Below, piece by piece: positions 1 through 8,594 of a stretch of DNA of 64,000 nt. Source of the DNA: Bacteroidia bacterium (GTDB lineage Bacteria; Bacteroidota; Bacteroidia; Bacteroidales; Azobacteroidaceae). The number at the start of each line of letters is the position of its first letter. The stretch's first letter is position 1. A program made the position numbers and the translations under genes. Under the pieces are notes generated by a model. It worked only from the letters and a program-made list of their open reading frames with translations. It did not search any database and was not told where the DNA came from. The stretch spans positions 1 through 64,000 of the forward strand of contig BNTV01000008.1 in the NCBI GenBank assembly GCA_025996865.1, given 5' to 3'.

Positions 1-2
1 AG

Positions 3-320
3 ACTTTTGCCAACGAAACAGGCTTGAAAATATGCGTCAGTCATTTTCCGCCCGGAACAAGCAGGTGGAATAAAATAGAACACCGCCTATTTTATTATAT
101 ATCAATTAATTGGCGCGGAAAACCATTAGAAAGTTTGTTGGTAATTTTAGGTTTAATCGGTGCAACAACCACAGAAACAGGTTTGACTGTAAAAGCCGTT
201 CTTGATGAAAAACAATATGAAACTGGTATAAAAATTAGCGATGAGGAACTGGCAAAATGCAAGATAATAAGAAGTAGTTTTCACAGTGATTGGAACTATT
301 GTATTCAACCTAATTGTTAG
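3..320 (+). CDS. ISAzo13-family transposase, C-terminal part (cut by window edge)
   Basis: The frame is open from the first bases, so the true start lies before the window; a TTG at position 24 is only an in-frame Leu codon. The visible ~105 residues carry the C-terminal signature recalled for ISAzo13-type DDE transposases: HFPPGTSRWNKIEHR, then NWRGKPLES, an ATTTETGL segment, a GIKISDEEL segment and a FHSDWNY ending. Only this C-terminal end is visible, so it cannot be told whether the element is intact. The neighbouring 550 bp carry no gene and may contain the element's terminal end, but no inverted repeat can be paired without the left end. Confidence 0.85.
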   Translation, partial: TFANETGLKICVSHFPPGTSRWNKIEHRLFYYISINWRGKPLESLLVILGLIGATTTETGLTVKAVLDEKQYETGIKISDEELAKCKIIRSSFHSDWNYCIQPNC

Positions 321-870
321 ATTTATTTATTGACGATTCCTTAATAAGCTTGCTTTACTAAGAGTGCGGCTCTTTATTGCTCTAAATTGAAACGGGAAAT
401 TGTAGTCTTGATTTATCTTCACGGATAATCAGGCATCTACTGATAGAAGGTTGTTTAAGCATATTTATTAAAACCGGCTATAATAACCCGAATGGGCAAT
501 GGGTTTTCTTAGCCATAAAGTGTTGTCTGTAACTGATTGAAAAATCAAAGAGACAGTTTAAAAACCGCCTCTTTGAAAACGAGTTACAGCGTAACACAGG
601 GAATTTATTGCTGACAGGTTGCTCCCCAGCAGAGCCTGCTTCTTCTTCAACTCCCTGGATACAAAGGTAATATTTAAATTTAATATTAATACAAACTGTT
701 AAATAAATTTAAATAACGCTCGGAAATTTGGATTACAACATAGAAGGTTGTTTTGTTTGATTTAAGGTTTAGAATAAGGTTCTGCTTGCTACAAATTTAT
801 GTTTTTCCTAAGAAAATTGACAAATTTAAATGCGTTTGCCCTGCCTTGAAACAGCAATCGGATTTTTTTT
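321..870. other. Gene-free stretch between transposase and VWA gene
   Basis: No credible gene is seen. The open frame on the plus strand from 753 runs into the VWA gene in antisense and has no family features. A clear imperfect hairpin lies at 545-576: arms TCAAAGAG and CTCTTTGA, with an inner GTTT/AAAC pair. A weaker AAGAG/CTCTT hairpin lies near 359-373. Either could end transcription from the transposase side or mark an element end. Confidence 0.5.
545..576. terminator. Imperfect hairpin, possible terminator
   Basis: Eight-base arms TCAAAGAG (545-552) and CTCTTTGA (569-576) enclose an inner GTTT/AAAC pair, separated by single mismatches. There is no long T run after it on the plus strand, so a terminator role is only a guess. 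Confidence 0.3.
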
Positions 871-2562
871 TCATTCATGTTTCCCCATCCCTTTCACCGT
901 TTCCACCAACCGCACAAACTCCCTCCGATAACCCTGCTCATCATTATTCAAGCCGGTTTTTGCAAGCGCAATTACTTTATCATAGCCGGCATTACCTTTG
1001 TATTGCGAATCGCCTAAAAGCTGCCCGAACATCGCAACCGCTGCCGCAAAACGAAAATCGGAAGAAACATTATCCCCTTGCCGGTCAGTCACCGGCAATT
1101 CAATTTTCTTACTACTGTTTCCATCCGGTTCTTTGTAGCGAAGTTTGATAGTTAATAATTCTTCCGAACCTGTAAGCGCAACCGGTTTGGAAGTCTTGTT
1201 TTTTTGGTATTTCAAGGGATCTATACTTCCTGCGTTATTGAACTTCACGCCGATGGGAACTATTTCGTAAAATGCGGTTACATTATGTCCTGCGCCCATT
1301 TCACCGGCATCTTTGGTATCGTCGTTGAAATCTTCATCTTTCAACAAACGACTTTCATAACCAATTAAACGATAAGCCTGTACATATTTCGGATTAAATT
1401 CAATTTGCAGTTTTACATCTTTGGCTACCGTATAAATGGTTCCGCCGAATTCACCGACCAATACTTTGTTGGCTTCCTGCAAATGATCAATATAAGCGTG
1501 ATTACCGTTTCCTTTTTCGGCTAATGTCTGCATTTTATTGTCTTTGTAATTACCCATTCCATAGCCTAATACGGTGAGGAATACGCCCGATTTACGTTCT
1601 TTTTCAATCAAACTTTCCAAACCTCCGACGGAAGAAACGCCTACATTGAAATCACCGTCAGTACAAAGGATAATCCGGTTATTCCCGCCTTCGATGAAAT
1701 TCTTTTTGGCAATCTTATAAGCCAATTGAATACCCGCGCCACCTGCCGTCGAACCACCGGCACTCAGGTTATCAAGCGCTTCGCGGATTTTTTGCTTGTT
1801 ACTGCCGGAAGTGGATGGCAAAACTTCTCCGGCCGAACCGGCATAAACCACGATTGCAACCCGGTCTTTTTCCCGCAGATTATTGATCAACAGTTTCAAT
1901 GACGATTTCACCAATCCCAAGCGAGTAGGTCCTTCCATCGAACCCGACACATCAATCAAAAACACCAGATTGGACGCCGGTAACTTTTCGCTTGCTATTT
2001 CCTTGGCTTTGATTCCGATGCGAACTAAACGGTGGCTTGCATCCCAAGGACATTCACCCGCTTCCGCCGAAATTTTTACCGGGTCTTTGCCGGCAGGTTT
2101 TTCGTAACCGTATGAAAAATAATTGATTAATTCTTCCGTGCGGATAGCGTCAGCCGGAGGAAGTTGCCCTTGATTGATAAAACGGCGCATGTTGCTATAA
2201 GAAGCGACATCTACATCAATCGAAAATGTAGAAAGCGGAGCGTCTTGGGTATATTTGAAACTATTTTCCATCGTCGTATTGTATTCTTCCTCTTGAACAG
2301 CATCATAATTTATTGCCATTGAAGGGGAAGAAATTTCCTGTTCACGAACCACCACCATTTTGTGTTCCTCCAAATCCATTCTTTGAACTTCTTCGTAACG
2401 CATCGGAACAGTCTCCACTAAAGGCATTTGTTCATTCTGCACGATGATTTCACTTATTTGTTCGTCTTCTACTGCTTCTTTTTGTGTATTGGAACTAACA
2501 CACGAAAATGCCATTGCTGCTAAACCGAAAAGCACAATTGCTTCAATTCTTCTTGTTTTCAT
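871..2562 (-). CDS. VWA-domain lipoprotein, YfbK-like (DUF3520)
   Basis: 563 residues. The N-terminus has a basic start, a hydrophobic stretch and a cysteine at residue 21 (AMAFSC), which fits a Bacteroidota lipoprotein signal. The middle holds a von Willebrand A domain with an intact MIDAS motif (LIDVSGSM, then a glycine/serine-rich GGSTAGGAG segment and CTDGDFNVG). The N-terminal region before it (FKYTQDAPLSTFSIDVDVASY) and the C-terminal third match the usual YfbK layout. A role in metal-dependent protein contacts at the cell surface or periplasm is family knowledge; the ligand is unknown. It is divergent from the ECF sigma gene that starts about 100 bp away. Confidence 0.88.
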   Translation of the reverse strand: MKTRRIEAIVLFGLAAMAFSCVSSNTQKEAVEDEQISEIIVQNEQMPLVETVPMRYEEVQRMDLEEHKMVVVREQEISSPSMAINYDAVQEEEYNTTMENSFKYTQDAPLSTFSIDVDVASYSNMRRFINQGQLPPADAIRTEELINYFSYGYEKPAGKDPVKISAEAGECPWDASHRLVRIGIKAKEIASEKLPASNLVFLIDVSGSMEGPTRLGLVKSSLKLLINNLREKDRVAIVVYAGSAGEVLPSTSGSNKQKIREALDNLSAGGSTAGGAGIQLAYKIAKKNFIEGGNNRIILCTDGDFNVGVSSVGGLESLIEKERKSGVFLTVLGYGMGNYKDNKMQTLAEKGNGNHAYIDHLQEANKVLVGEFGGTIYTVAKDVKLQIEFNPKYVQAYRLIGYESRLLKDEDFNDDTKDAGEMGAGHNVTAFYEIVPIGVKFNNAGSIDPLKYQKNKTSKPVALTGSEELLTIKLRYKEPDGNSSKKIELPVTDRQGDNVSSDFRFAAAVAMFGQLLGDSQYKGNAGYDKVIALAKTGLNNDEQGYRREFVRLVETVKGMGKHE

Positions 2563-2647
2563 AACTTTAAAAATTTAATATGAATAATTCTTTTCTCAAT
2601 AGATGCAATATTTTCCCGAATTCCATAATAAGGACAATATTTTTTTA

Positions 2648-2655
2648 TACTTTTG
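2648..2655 (+). promoter_or_regulatory. Bacteroidota -7 box (TACTTTTG)
   Basis: An exact TAnnTTTG match lies 14 bp before the TTG at 2669 and inside the longest possible sigma-factor frame. It argues that the ATG at 2603 is upstream of the transcription start. No good -33 TTTG is seen at the expected spacing. Confidence 0.45.
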
Positions 2656-2668
2656 TGAAAAATCTCAT

Positions 2669-3238
2669 TTGCTTAGAAGAAAAAACATATCCGTACTGTC
2701 GGATGAAGACATCCTGAGCCGCTATAAAGATTCAGGAAATACCGAATATTTCGGGGAATTATACAACCGGTATATTCCCTTGCTCTACGGTATCGGCTTG
2801 AAATACCTGAATGATGCCGGCAATGCGGAAGATGCGGTGATGCAACTTTTTGAGCATTTGCTTCCGAAAATCACACAATATGATATTTCCGTCTTTCGCA
2901 CATGGATTTATTCGGTGATGAAAAACCATTGTTTGCAGATATTGCGGAAAGAAAATCAGGAAATAATCGTAGATTTCAATACTGAAATTATGGAATCGGA
3001 CGAAATTTTGCATCTATTTGATGAAGATAATAACGACAACACAAGAAAGGACTTGTTGAAGCGTTGTATAAAAAAACTTCCTGTTGAGCAACGCATTGCG
3101 ATTATTCGTTTTTTTATGGAAGAAATGTCATACGCGGATATTGTCGATGGTACGGAATATAATTTGAAACAAGTGAAAAGTTATATTCAAAACGGAAAAC
3201 GGAATTTGAAAATTTGTATTGAAAAAAACGGTCAATGA
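2669..3238 (+). CDS. ECF-type RNA polymerase sigma factor
   Basis: About 190 residues in sigma-70 ECF layout. Region 2 runs from ILSRYKDSGNTEYFGELYNRY through NAEDAVMQLFEHLL and TWIYSVMKNHCLQILRK. Region 4 is LPVEQRIAIIRFFMEEMSYADI followed by LKQVKSYIQNGKRNLK. The frame extends up to an ATG at 2603, but those extra 22 residues (FHNKDNIFLYF and so on) are unlike the family and overlap a -7 box, so the TTG at 2669 is preferred; 2603 remains possible. The stop overlaps the next gene's start (ATGA), which is typical of a sigma/anti-sigma pair. Confidence 0.85.
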   Translation: MLRRKNISVLSDEDILSRYKDSGNTEYFGELYNRYIPLLYGIGLKYLNDAGNAEDAVMQLFEHLLPKITQYDISVFRTWIYSVMKNHCLQILRKENQEIIVDFNTEIMESDEILHLFDEDNNDNTRKDLLKRCIKKLPVEQRIAIIRFFMEEMSYADIVDGTEYNLKQVKSYIQNGKRNLKICIEKNGQ

Positions 3239-4056
3239 ACTTAATTCGTTACATACAAGGAATCAGAAAAGGAACTGAAATCAATCGCCTCGAACGGAAA
3301 GCGATGGAAGACCCTTTTTTGGCCGAAGCAATGGAAGGTTACGATAAAATCCGCGAAGAACATGAAGTCCGGGTAAAAAGAATGCAAAACAAAGTTTCCG
3401 CCCAAACCCGCTCCTCAAATTCTGCTTTACACCATTGGAGTATCGCGGCAACTATTCTTTTAATCATCGGTATAGCCGGAGGAGGATATTTTTTATGGAA
3501 TCAATTCAGTGAACCGGAAACTTTACTTGTGGCGGAAAGTATTTCAAAACCATTGGATACAATGGCTTTGGAAAACTTGGAAGAACAGGCGACTACCGAT
3601 TCTCTTTCAGCTGAATACGAACCACAAGATTATTCCTATGCGTATGATAAGCAAATAGAAACAACAATGATTCAAGCCGAAAAACCGGCAAATGAGCAAG
3701 AAATAAAAGCACTACAGGTCTTGAATCTCAAAGAAGACTCGCCGGTTAACGTAGATTTAGCCGAAAAAAAGATCTTGATCGTCGATACCATTTCGATTCC
3801 TCAACCGGTCACCGGTTTCAAAGCCTACAACGAATATCTGAAAGCCCATCTTATCCGCCCGACAGATGAAGAATGTAAGAATGCAACCGGTGTTGTTACG
3901 CTAACGTTTTCCATTGACAAAAACGGCCGTCCGTATAACATTCATATCGCTAAATCACTGTGTCCTTTGGCCGATTGGGAAGCCATGCGTTTGGTAAAAG
4001 AAGGATCAGACTGGACTACGGGTGAATCAATTGCGACGGTGAATGTGTATTTTTAA
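3235..4056 (+). CDS. Anti-sigma-factor-like membrane protein with TonB-type C-terminal domain
   Basis: 273 residues, translationally coupled to the sigma gene by an ATGA overlap. The first ~60 residues (ERKAMEDPFLAEAMEGYDKI) are the short cytoplasmic segment seen in Bacteroidota anti-sigma proteins. One membrane segment follows at about 70-90 (IAATILLIIGIAGGGYFLW). After an acidic linker, the C-terminal ~80 residues (GVVTLTFSIDKNGRPYNIHI ... LCPLADWEAMRLV) resemble a TonB/energy-transducer C-terminal fold in the periplasm. By context it probably restrains the upstream sigma factor and senses an envelope signal; the signal is unknown. Confidence 0.75.
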   Translation: MNLIRYIQGIRKGTEINRLERKAMEDPFLAEAMEGYDKIREEHEVRVKRMQNKVSAQTRSSNSALHHWSIAATILLIIGIAGGGYFLWNQFSEPETLLVAESISKPLDTMALENLEEQATTDSLSAEYEPQDYSYAYDKQIETTMIQAEKPANEQEIKALQVLNLKEDSPVNVDLAEKKILIVDTISIPQPVTGFKAYNEYLKAHLIRPTDEECKNATGVVTLTFSIDKNGRPYNIHIAKSLCPLADWEAMRLVKEGSDWTTGESIATVNVYF

Positions 4057-4075
4057 TATTATTTGCGTATCTTTG
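4044..4075 (+). promoter_or_regulatory. Promoter for the rfb operon
   Basis: TATCTTTG at 4068-4075 is an exact -7 box. TGTG at 4044-4047 is a one-mismatch -33 box at 20 bp spacing. It lies 25 bp before the rfbC start. Confidence 0.6.
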
Positions 4076-4099
4076 CCAAATATATGCAAACAGTAATTT

Positions 4100-4636
4100 A
4101 TGGAATACATTAAAACAGAAATAGCCGGTTTGTGGGTTATAGAACCCAAAGTCTTTGCAGACTCACGGGGTTATTTCATGGAAACTTATAAAAAAGAGTC
4201 ATTCGAGCAACAAATTGCCAAAGTTGATTTTATACAGGACAACGAGTCCCAATCTTCTTACGGGGTTTTTCGCGGATTGCATTATCAGGAAGGTGATGCC
4301 GCCCAAGCGAAATTGGTGAGAGTGATTCAAGGAAAAGTATGGGATATTGCGGTAGATATTCGTAAAAATTCCCCTACTTTCGGAAAATATTATGCGGTTG
4401 AGTTATCGGATGAAAACAAAAGGCAATTCTTCATTTCCAGAGGTTTTGCACACGGCTTTCTCGTTCTGAGTGAAACCGCCGTTTTCTCTTATAAAGTGGA
4501 CAATGGCTATTCTCCTTCCTCCGAAAGAACGCTGAATTGTTTCGACCCGGACATTGCTATTCAATTTCCGATTGATCAATCGCTGTTAAAATTATCCGAA
4601 AAAGATAAAGTTGGAAAATCACTAAAAGAAATCTGA
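4100..4636 (+). CDS. rfbC: dTDP-4-dehydrorhamnose 3,5-epimerase
   Basis: 178 residues, the normal length for RmlC/RfbC. Diagnostic segments are DSRGYFMETYK, RGLHYQ with the catalytic histidine, GKVWDIAVDIRKNSPTFGKY, and FISRGFAHGFLVLSE. The enzyme epimerises dTDP-4-keto-6-deoxyglucose at C3 and C5 on the way to dTDP-rhamnose or related 6-deoxy sugars for surface glycans. It opens the operon from its own promoter. The reductase gene rfbD is not in this operon, so the final step is encoded elsewhere or another sugar is made. Confidence 0.93.
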   Translation: MEYIKTEIAGLWVIEPKVFADSRGYFMETYKKESFEQQIAKVDFIQDNESQSSYGVFRGLHYQEGDAAQAKLVRVIQGKVWDIAVDIRKNSPTFGKYYAVELSDENKRQFFISRGFAHGFLVLSETAVFSYKVDNGYSPSSERTLNCFDPDIAIQFPIDQSLLKLSEKDKVGKSLKEI

Positions 4637-4642
4637 ATATGA

Positions 4643-4700
4643 AACCGGTATGATAAATTTATGATTGCGGATAATCATATAAAATTTCATCCAACCGGTT
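4643..4700. repeat. Imperfect inverted repeat between rfbC and rfbA
   Basis: AACCGGT at 4643-4649 faces AACCGGTT at 4693-4700, with further pairing inside (ATGATAAATTTATGATT against AATCAT...AAATTTCAT). The transcript could form a ~58-nt stem-loop in the otherwise empty 98-bp gap within the operon. There is no T run directly after it, so processing or attenuation is as likely as termination. Confidence 0.55.
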
Positions 4701-4734
4701 CCATACGACCATTAAAAAAACAAATTATTTACGT

Positions 4735-5598
4735 ATGAAAGGAATTATTTTAGCCGGCGGAAGCGCCACCCGTTTATATCCCCTATCGAAAGCTATTTCC
4801 AAACAAATCATGCCGGTATATGATAAACCCATGATTTACTATCCTCTATCGTCCTTGATGTTGGCCGGAATCAGAGAAGTATTGATTATCTCTACGCCGC
4901 GTGACTTACCCATGTTCAAGGAATTACTGGGTACGGGAGAAAACTGGGGTATGCAGTTCGAATACATCATTCAAGAAAAACCCAACGGATTAGCTCAAGC
5001 TTTTGTCTTGGGTGAAAAATTTATCGGCAACCAACCGGCCTGTTTGATTCTGGGCGATAACATTTTCTACGGGCAAGGGCTTAGCGGTATTCTTGCAAGA
5101 GCCAAAGCAGTAGAAAACGGCGCTTGTATTTTCGGTTATTTAGTGAAAGATCCCAGGGCTTATGGAGTGGTTGAATTTGACGAATTGGGGAATGTCTTTT
5201 CCATCGAAGAAAAACCCGAAAAACCCAAGTCCAATTATGCGGTTCCGGGACTGTATTTTTACGATAATTCGGTAATAGAAAGAGCCAAAGCATTAAAACC
5301 TTCGGCGCGAGGAGAATACGAAATCACCGATTTGAACCGGACTTATCTGGAAGAAGGAAAATTAAAAGTAGAAATTTTCGGACGGGGTTTTGCCTGGTTG
5401 GATACCGGCAACAGCGACAGCCTGTTGGAAGCTTCCAACTTTGTGGAAACGATTCAAAAACGACAGGGTTTTTATGTTTCCTGTATCGAAGAAATCGCTT
5501 GGAGAAAAGGATGGATCGATAATACCCAATTGGAAAAATTAGGAAAAGAGTTGGATAAAACCGATTACGGAAAATATATTCTTTCTTTAATTGTTTAA
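4735..5598 (+). CDS. rfbA: Glucose-1-phosphate thymidylyltransferase
   Basis: 287 residues, full length for RmlA. The N-terminal nucleotide-binding signature is [12 protein letters not shown] (alanine where many homologues have glycine), then [20 protein letters not shown]. Further family segments are [25 protein letters not shown], and [16 protein letters not shown]. It makes dTDP-glucose from dTTP and glucose-1-phosphate, the first step of the pathway that rfbB and rfbC continue. It starts 35 bp after the inverted repeat. Confidence 0.95.
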   Translation: MKGIILAGGSATRLYPLSKAISKQIMPVYDKPMIYYPLSSLMLAGIREVLIISTPRDLPMFKELLGTGENWGMQFEYIIQEKPNGLAQAFVLGEKFIGNQPACLILGDNIFYGQGLSGILARAKAVENGACIFGYLVKDPRAYGVVEFDELGNVFSIEEKPEKPKSNYAVPGLYFYDNSVIERAKALKPSARGEYEITDLNRTYLEEGKLKVEIFGRGFAWLDTGNSDSLLEASNFVETIQKRQGFYVSCIEEIAWRKGWIDNTQLEKLGKELDKTDYGKYILSLIV

Positions 5599-5609
5599 AA
5601 ATCAGTTAG

Positions 5610-6395
5610 ATGTACGATTTTCACACAGACAGTGAACGGTATTTTCAGATGCAGAAAACAAACTGCAACGAATATGTAATTCCTTTCATCGAGAAAACTT
5701 ATACCCTTAAACCCAATGCCAGGGTTTTGGAAATCGGTTGCGGATCAAGCGGTGTTTTGGCTGCTTTCTTAGAACGGGGATATCAAGGTGCAGGCGTTGA
5801 TATAGATTCCAATTCTTTGAATTTTGCAAGAAAAAAATTGGCTGATTATATCCAATCAGGACGGTTGATAATCGCTCTCAAAGATATTTATCAGATAGAT
5901 CCCGAAACCGAATTGAATGGAAAGTTTGACTTAATCATCCTGAAAGATGTTATTGAGCATATTCCTCACCAGGAACGGTTGATGGAAAAAATGAAAGATT
6001 TGCTCCTTCCGGGAGGCGCTATTTATTTCGGTTTTCCGCCTTGGCAAATGCCTTTCGGAGGACATCAACAAATTTGTCGCAGTAAAATTTTGTCCCGGCT
6101 GCCTTACTTTCATTTGTTGCCGATGCCGGTGTATAAAGCGATTCTGGAAACATTCAAGGAAACACCGGACGGACTTCTTGATATAAAAAAAACCGGAATT
6201 TCTATCGAACGGTTCGAGAAAATGGCAATCAATGCAGGTTACAAAATCATTGACAAATATTATTATTTGATCAATCCGATTTACGAATACAAATTCAATA
6301 TGAAAGTGCGGAAACAATCGAAAATGATCGGTTCGATTCCGTATCTTCGCGATTTTTTTACAACAGGCGTATTTTATTTAATTCAAATTAATTGA
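5610..6395 (+). CDS. Class I SAM-dependent methyltransferase
   Basis: 261 residues. Motif I is VLEIGCGSSGVL (about residue 40), followed by an acidic GVDID, then LIILKDVIEHIPHQERLM and LLPGGAIYFGFPPWQMPFGGHQ. This is the Methyltransf_11/23 type that often methylates sugars or lipids. It lies between rfbA and rfbB with gaps of 11 and 3 bp, so it is probably part of the same glycan operon and may methylate the deoxysugar or the growing glycan. The substrate cannot be read from sequence. Confidence 0.8.
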   Translation: MYDFHTDSERYFQMQKTNCNEYVIPFIEKTYTLKPNARVLEIGCGSSGVLAAFLERGYQGAGVDIDSNSLNFARKKLADYIQSGRLIIALKDIYQIDPETELNGKFDLIILKDVIEHIPHQERLMEKMKDLLLPGGAIYFGFPPWQMPFGGHQQICRSKILSRLPYFHLLPMPVYKAILETFKETPDGLLDIKKTGISIERFEKMAINAGYKIIDKYYYLINPIYEYKFNMKVRKQSKMIGSIPYLRDFFTTGVFYLIQIN

Positions 6396-6398
6396 AAC

Positions 6399-7520
6399 AT
6401 GAAGCATTATTTAGTAACCGGAGGAGCCGGATTTATCGGAGCCAATTACGTGAAATATATCCTGAAGGAACACAGCGATATTCAATTGGTTATATTGGAC
6501 GACCTGACTTATGCAGGTAATTTGGGAACAATCAAAGACGACTTGAAAGATCCAAGAGTGGAATTTGTAAAAGGAAGTATCGTCGATCCGCAAATCGTCC
6601 AAAGTATTTTTGAAAAACATCCGATTGATTTTGTAGTCAATTTTGCCGCCGAAAGTCATGTGGATCGCAGCATCGAAAATCCGCAATTATTTCTGCAAAC
6701 CAATATTTTAGGTACGCAAAACATGCTCGATACAGCCAAAAAGTTTTGGACTGTCGGAAAAGACGAAAAAGGTTATCCCATTTACCGGGAAGGTGTGAAA
6801 TATCTGCAAGTTTCCACCGACGAAGTTTACGGCAGCTTGGGTGAAACCGGTTATTTTACCGAGAAAACGCCTTTGGATCCGCGCAGTCCGTATTCTGCTT
6901 CCAAAACAGGCGCCGATTTAATCGTTGTTGCCTATTCCGAAACGTACAAAATGCCCGTCAATATCACTCGTTGTTCAAATAATTACGGGCCGTATCATTT
7001 TCCTGAAAAACTGATTCCGTTGATTATCAAAAACATTCTGGAAGGCAAAAAACTTCCGGTTTACGGCGACGGCTCCAACGTGCGCGACTGGCTGTACGTC
7101 GAAGACCACTGTAAAGCCATTGATTCGGTATTGCTCCGGGGACGAACGGGAGAAGTCTATAACGTCGGCGGCCACAACGAGATGAAAAATATCGACATCG
7201 TAAAACTGACCATAGCGACTATTCGAAGATTATTGGAAGAAAATCCCGAATACGGCAAAGCCTTGAAATTTTCTTCCCCTGACCTCTCATGGCTTAACGA
7301 TGACCTGATCACCTTCGTCAAAGACCGTTTGGGACATGATCAACGCTACGCCATTGACCCGACAAAGATTACCACCGAACTGGGCTGGTATCCCGAAACG
7401 AAATTTGCAGACGGAATCGTCAAAACGATTCGCTGGTACCTCGAAAATCAGGACTGGGTAGAAGAAGTAACTTCCGGCGATTATCAGAAATATTACGAAC
7501 AAATGTATGGAAACAGGTAA
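6399..7520 (+). CDS. rfbB: dTDP-glucose 4,6-dehydratase
   Basis: 373 residues of the extended SDR family. The NAD-binding motif is VTGGAGFIGANYV at the N-terminus. The active-site region is VSTDEVYGSLG, and the catalytic pair is YSASK. NFAAESHVDRSIENP, NITRCSNNYGPYHFPEKLIPL and GDGSNVRDWLYVEDHCKAI are strongly diagnostic for RmlB. It converts dTDP-glucose to dTDP-4-keto-6-deoxyglucose. The last 14 bases overlap the next gene. Confidence 0.95.
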   Translation: MKHYLVTGGAGFIGANYVKYILKEHSDIQLVILDDLTYAGNLGTIKDDLKDPRVEFVKGSIVDPQIVQSIFEKHPIDFVVNFAAESHVDRSIENPQLFLQTNILGTQNMLDTAKKFWTVGKDEKGYPIYREGVKYLQVSTDEVYGSLGETGYFTEKTPLDPRSPYSASKTGADLIVVAYSETYKMPVNITRCSNNYGPYHFPEKLIPLIIKNILEGKKLPVYGDGSNVRDWLYVEDHCKAIDSVLLRGRTGEVYNVGGHNEMKNIDIVKLTIATIRRLLEENPEYGKALKFSSPDLSWLNDDLITFVKDRLGHDQRYAIDPTKITTELGWYPETKFADGIVKTIRWYLENQDWVEEVTSGDYQKYYEQMYGNR

Positions 7521-8568
7521 GGCGCCGGGTACGAGGCAAAAGGTGCAAGGCGAAAGGATACGGTTTGCTGTAATCGGTTGCGGACATATCGGCAAGCGGC
7601 ATCTTGAAATGATTGAACGGAATCCGGAAGCGGAATTGGTTGCTATATGCGACATTCTACCCGCCGAATCCCTTCACCTTTCACCTTCTACCTTTCACCC
7701 GGCACCCTGTTTCCCGTCTTTGGACAATTTATTAAAATCCGGCATTGCCTTTGATGTGTTAAACATTTGCACGCCCAACGGCTTGCATGCTCCAATGGCT
7801 GTTCAAGGCCTGCAAACCGGACATCATGTGGTTATCGAAAAACCCATGGCTTTGAACACAAAGGAAGCCGGCCTCGTTCTTTCCACCGCAGAAAAATTCG
7901 GAAAAAAAATTTTCTGTGTAATGCAAAACCGCTATTCTCCGCCTTCGGCTTGGATTAAGAATCTGGTGGATTCCGGTAAATTAGGGAAAATATTTTTAGT
8001 GCAAATCAATTGTTACTGGAACCGGGATGAACGGTATTACAACAGCAGTCCTTGGCATGGCGACAAAACTTTGGATGGCGGCACGCTTTTTACCCAATTT
8101 TCGCATTTTATCGATTTGATGTACTGGTTGTTCGGTGATATTCACAACATCCGCTCCCGCTTTGCCGACTTCAGCCATCAACATTTAACCGATTTTGAAG
8201 ACTCCGGAATCGTTACCTTTGAATTTATCAAAGGCGGAATGGGCGTTTTCAATTTTTCCACTTCCATTTATGATAAAAACTTCGAGAGTTCAGTAACGAT
8301 TATTGCCGAAAACGGGACGATTAAAATCGGTGGCCAATACATGAACGAAGTAGAATATTGCCACGTAAAAGACTACGAAATGCCGGTATTGCCGCCAACC
8401 AATCCGGGAAACGATTACGGAACTTACAAAGGTTCGGCGCAGAATCATCATTATGTGATTGAAAATGTGGTTAATGTATTGAAAAATACGGGAGCTGAAA
8501 TCGCGACCAATGCTCATGACGGATATAAAGTTGTGGACATTATCGAGCGCATGATGGAAAATTTTTGA
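7507..8568 (+). CDS. Gfo/Idh/MocA-family oxidoreductase (WlbA-like)
   Basis: 353 residues. The Rossmann motif RFAVIGCGHIGKRHLEMI begins at about residue 18; EKPMALN is the family lysine motif; CYWNRDERYYNSSPWHGDKTLDGGTL fits sugar-nucleotide dehydrogenases that oxidise UDP-GlcNAc-type sugars. The product probably belongs to the same surface-glycan pathway. Oddly, residues 3-16 and a segment after LPAES (about residues 55-70) are encoded by GGTGCAAGGCGAAAGG-like DNA and its approximate reverse complement, as if a small repeat had entered the gene twice in opposite orientation without breaking the frame. Confidence 0.85.
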   Translation: METGKAPGTRQKVQGERIRFAVIGCGHIGKRHLEMIERNPEAELVAICDILPAESLHLSPSTFHPAPCFPSLDNLLKSGIAFDVLNICTPNGLHAPMAVQGLQTGHHVVIEKPMALNTKEAGLVLSTAEKFGKKIFCVMQNRYSPPSAWIKNLVDSGKLGKIFLVQINCYWNRDERYYNSSPWHGDKTLDGGTLFTQFSHFIDLMYWLFGDIHNIRSRFADFSHQHLTDFEDSGIVTFEFIKGGMGVFNFSTSIYDKNFESSVTIIAENGTIKIGGQYMNEVEYCHVKDYEMPVLPPTNPGNDYGTYKGSAQNHHYVIENVVNVLKNTGAEIATNAHDGYKVVDIIERMMENF

Positions 8569-8576
8569 TACCTTTG
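8569..8576 (+). promoter_or_regulatory. -7 box (TACCTTTG) for the DUF3256 gene
   Basis: An exact TAnnTTTG sits directly after the oxidoreductase stop and 19 bp before the ATG at 8595. This supports 8595 rather than the in-frame ATG at 8565. No -33 match stands out. Confidence 0.5.
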
Positions 8577-8594
8577 CAGTCAATTTACTTAAAG

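Noticed and set aside
753-1148. 131-codon open frame on the plus strand
   Set aside because: It is largely antisense to the VWA gene, has no signal, domain or plausible start context.
2603-2668. Longer start for the first sigma factor
   Set aside because: The extra 22 codons overlap an exact -7 box and do not look like the family's N-terminus.
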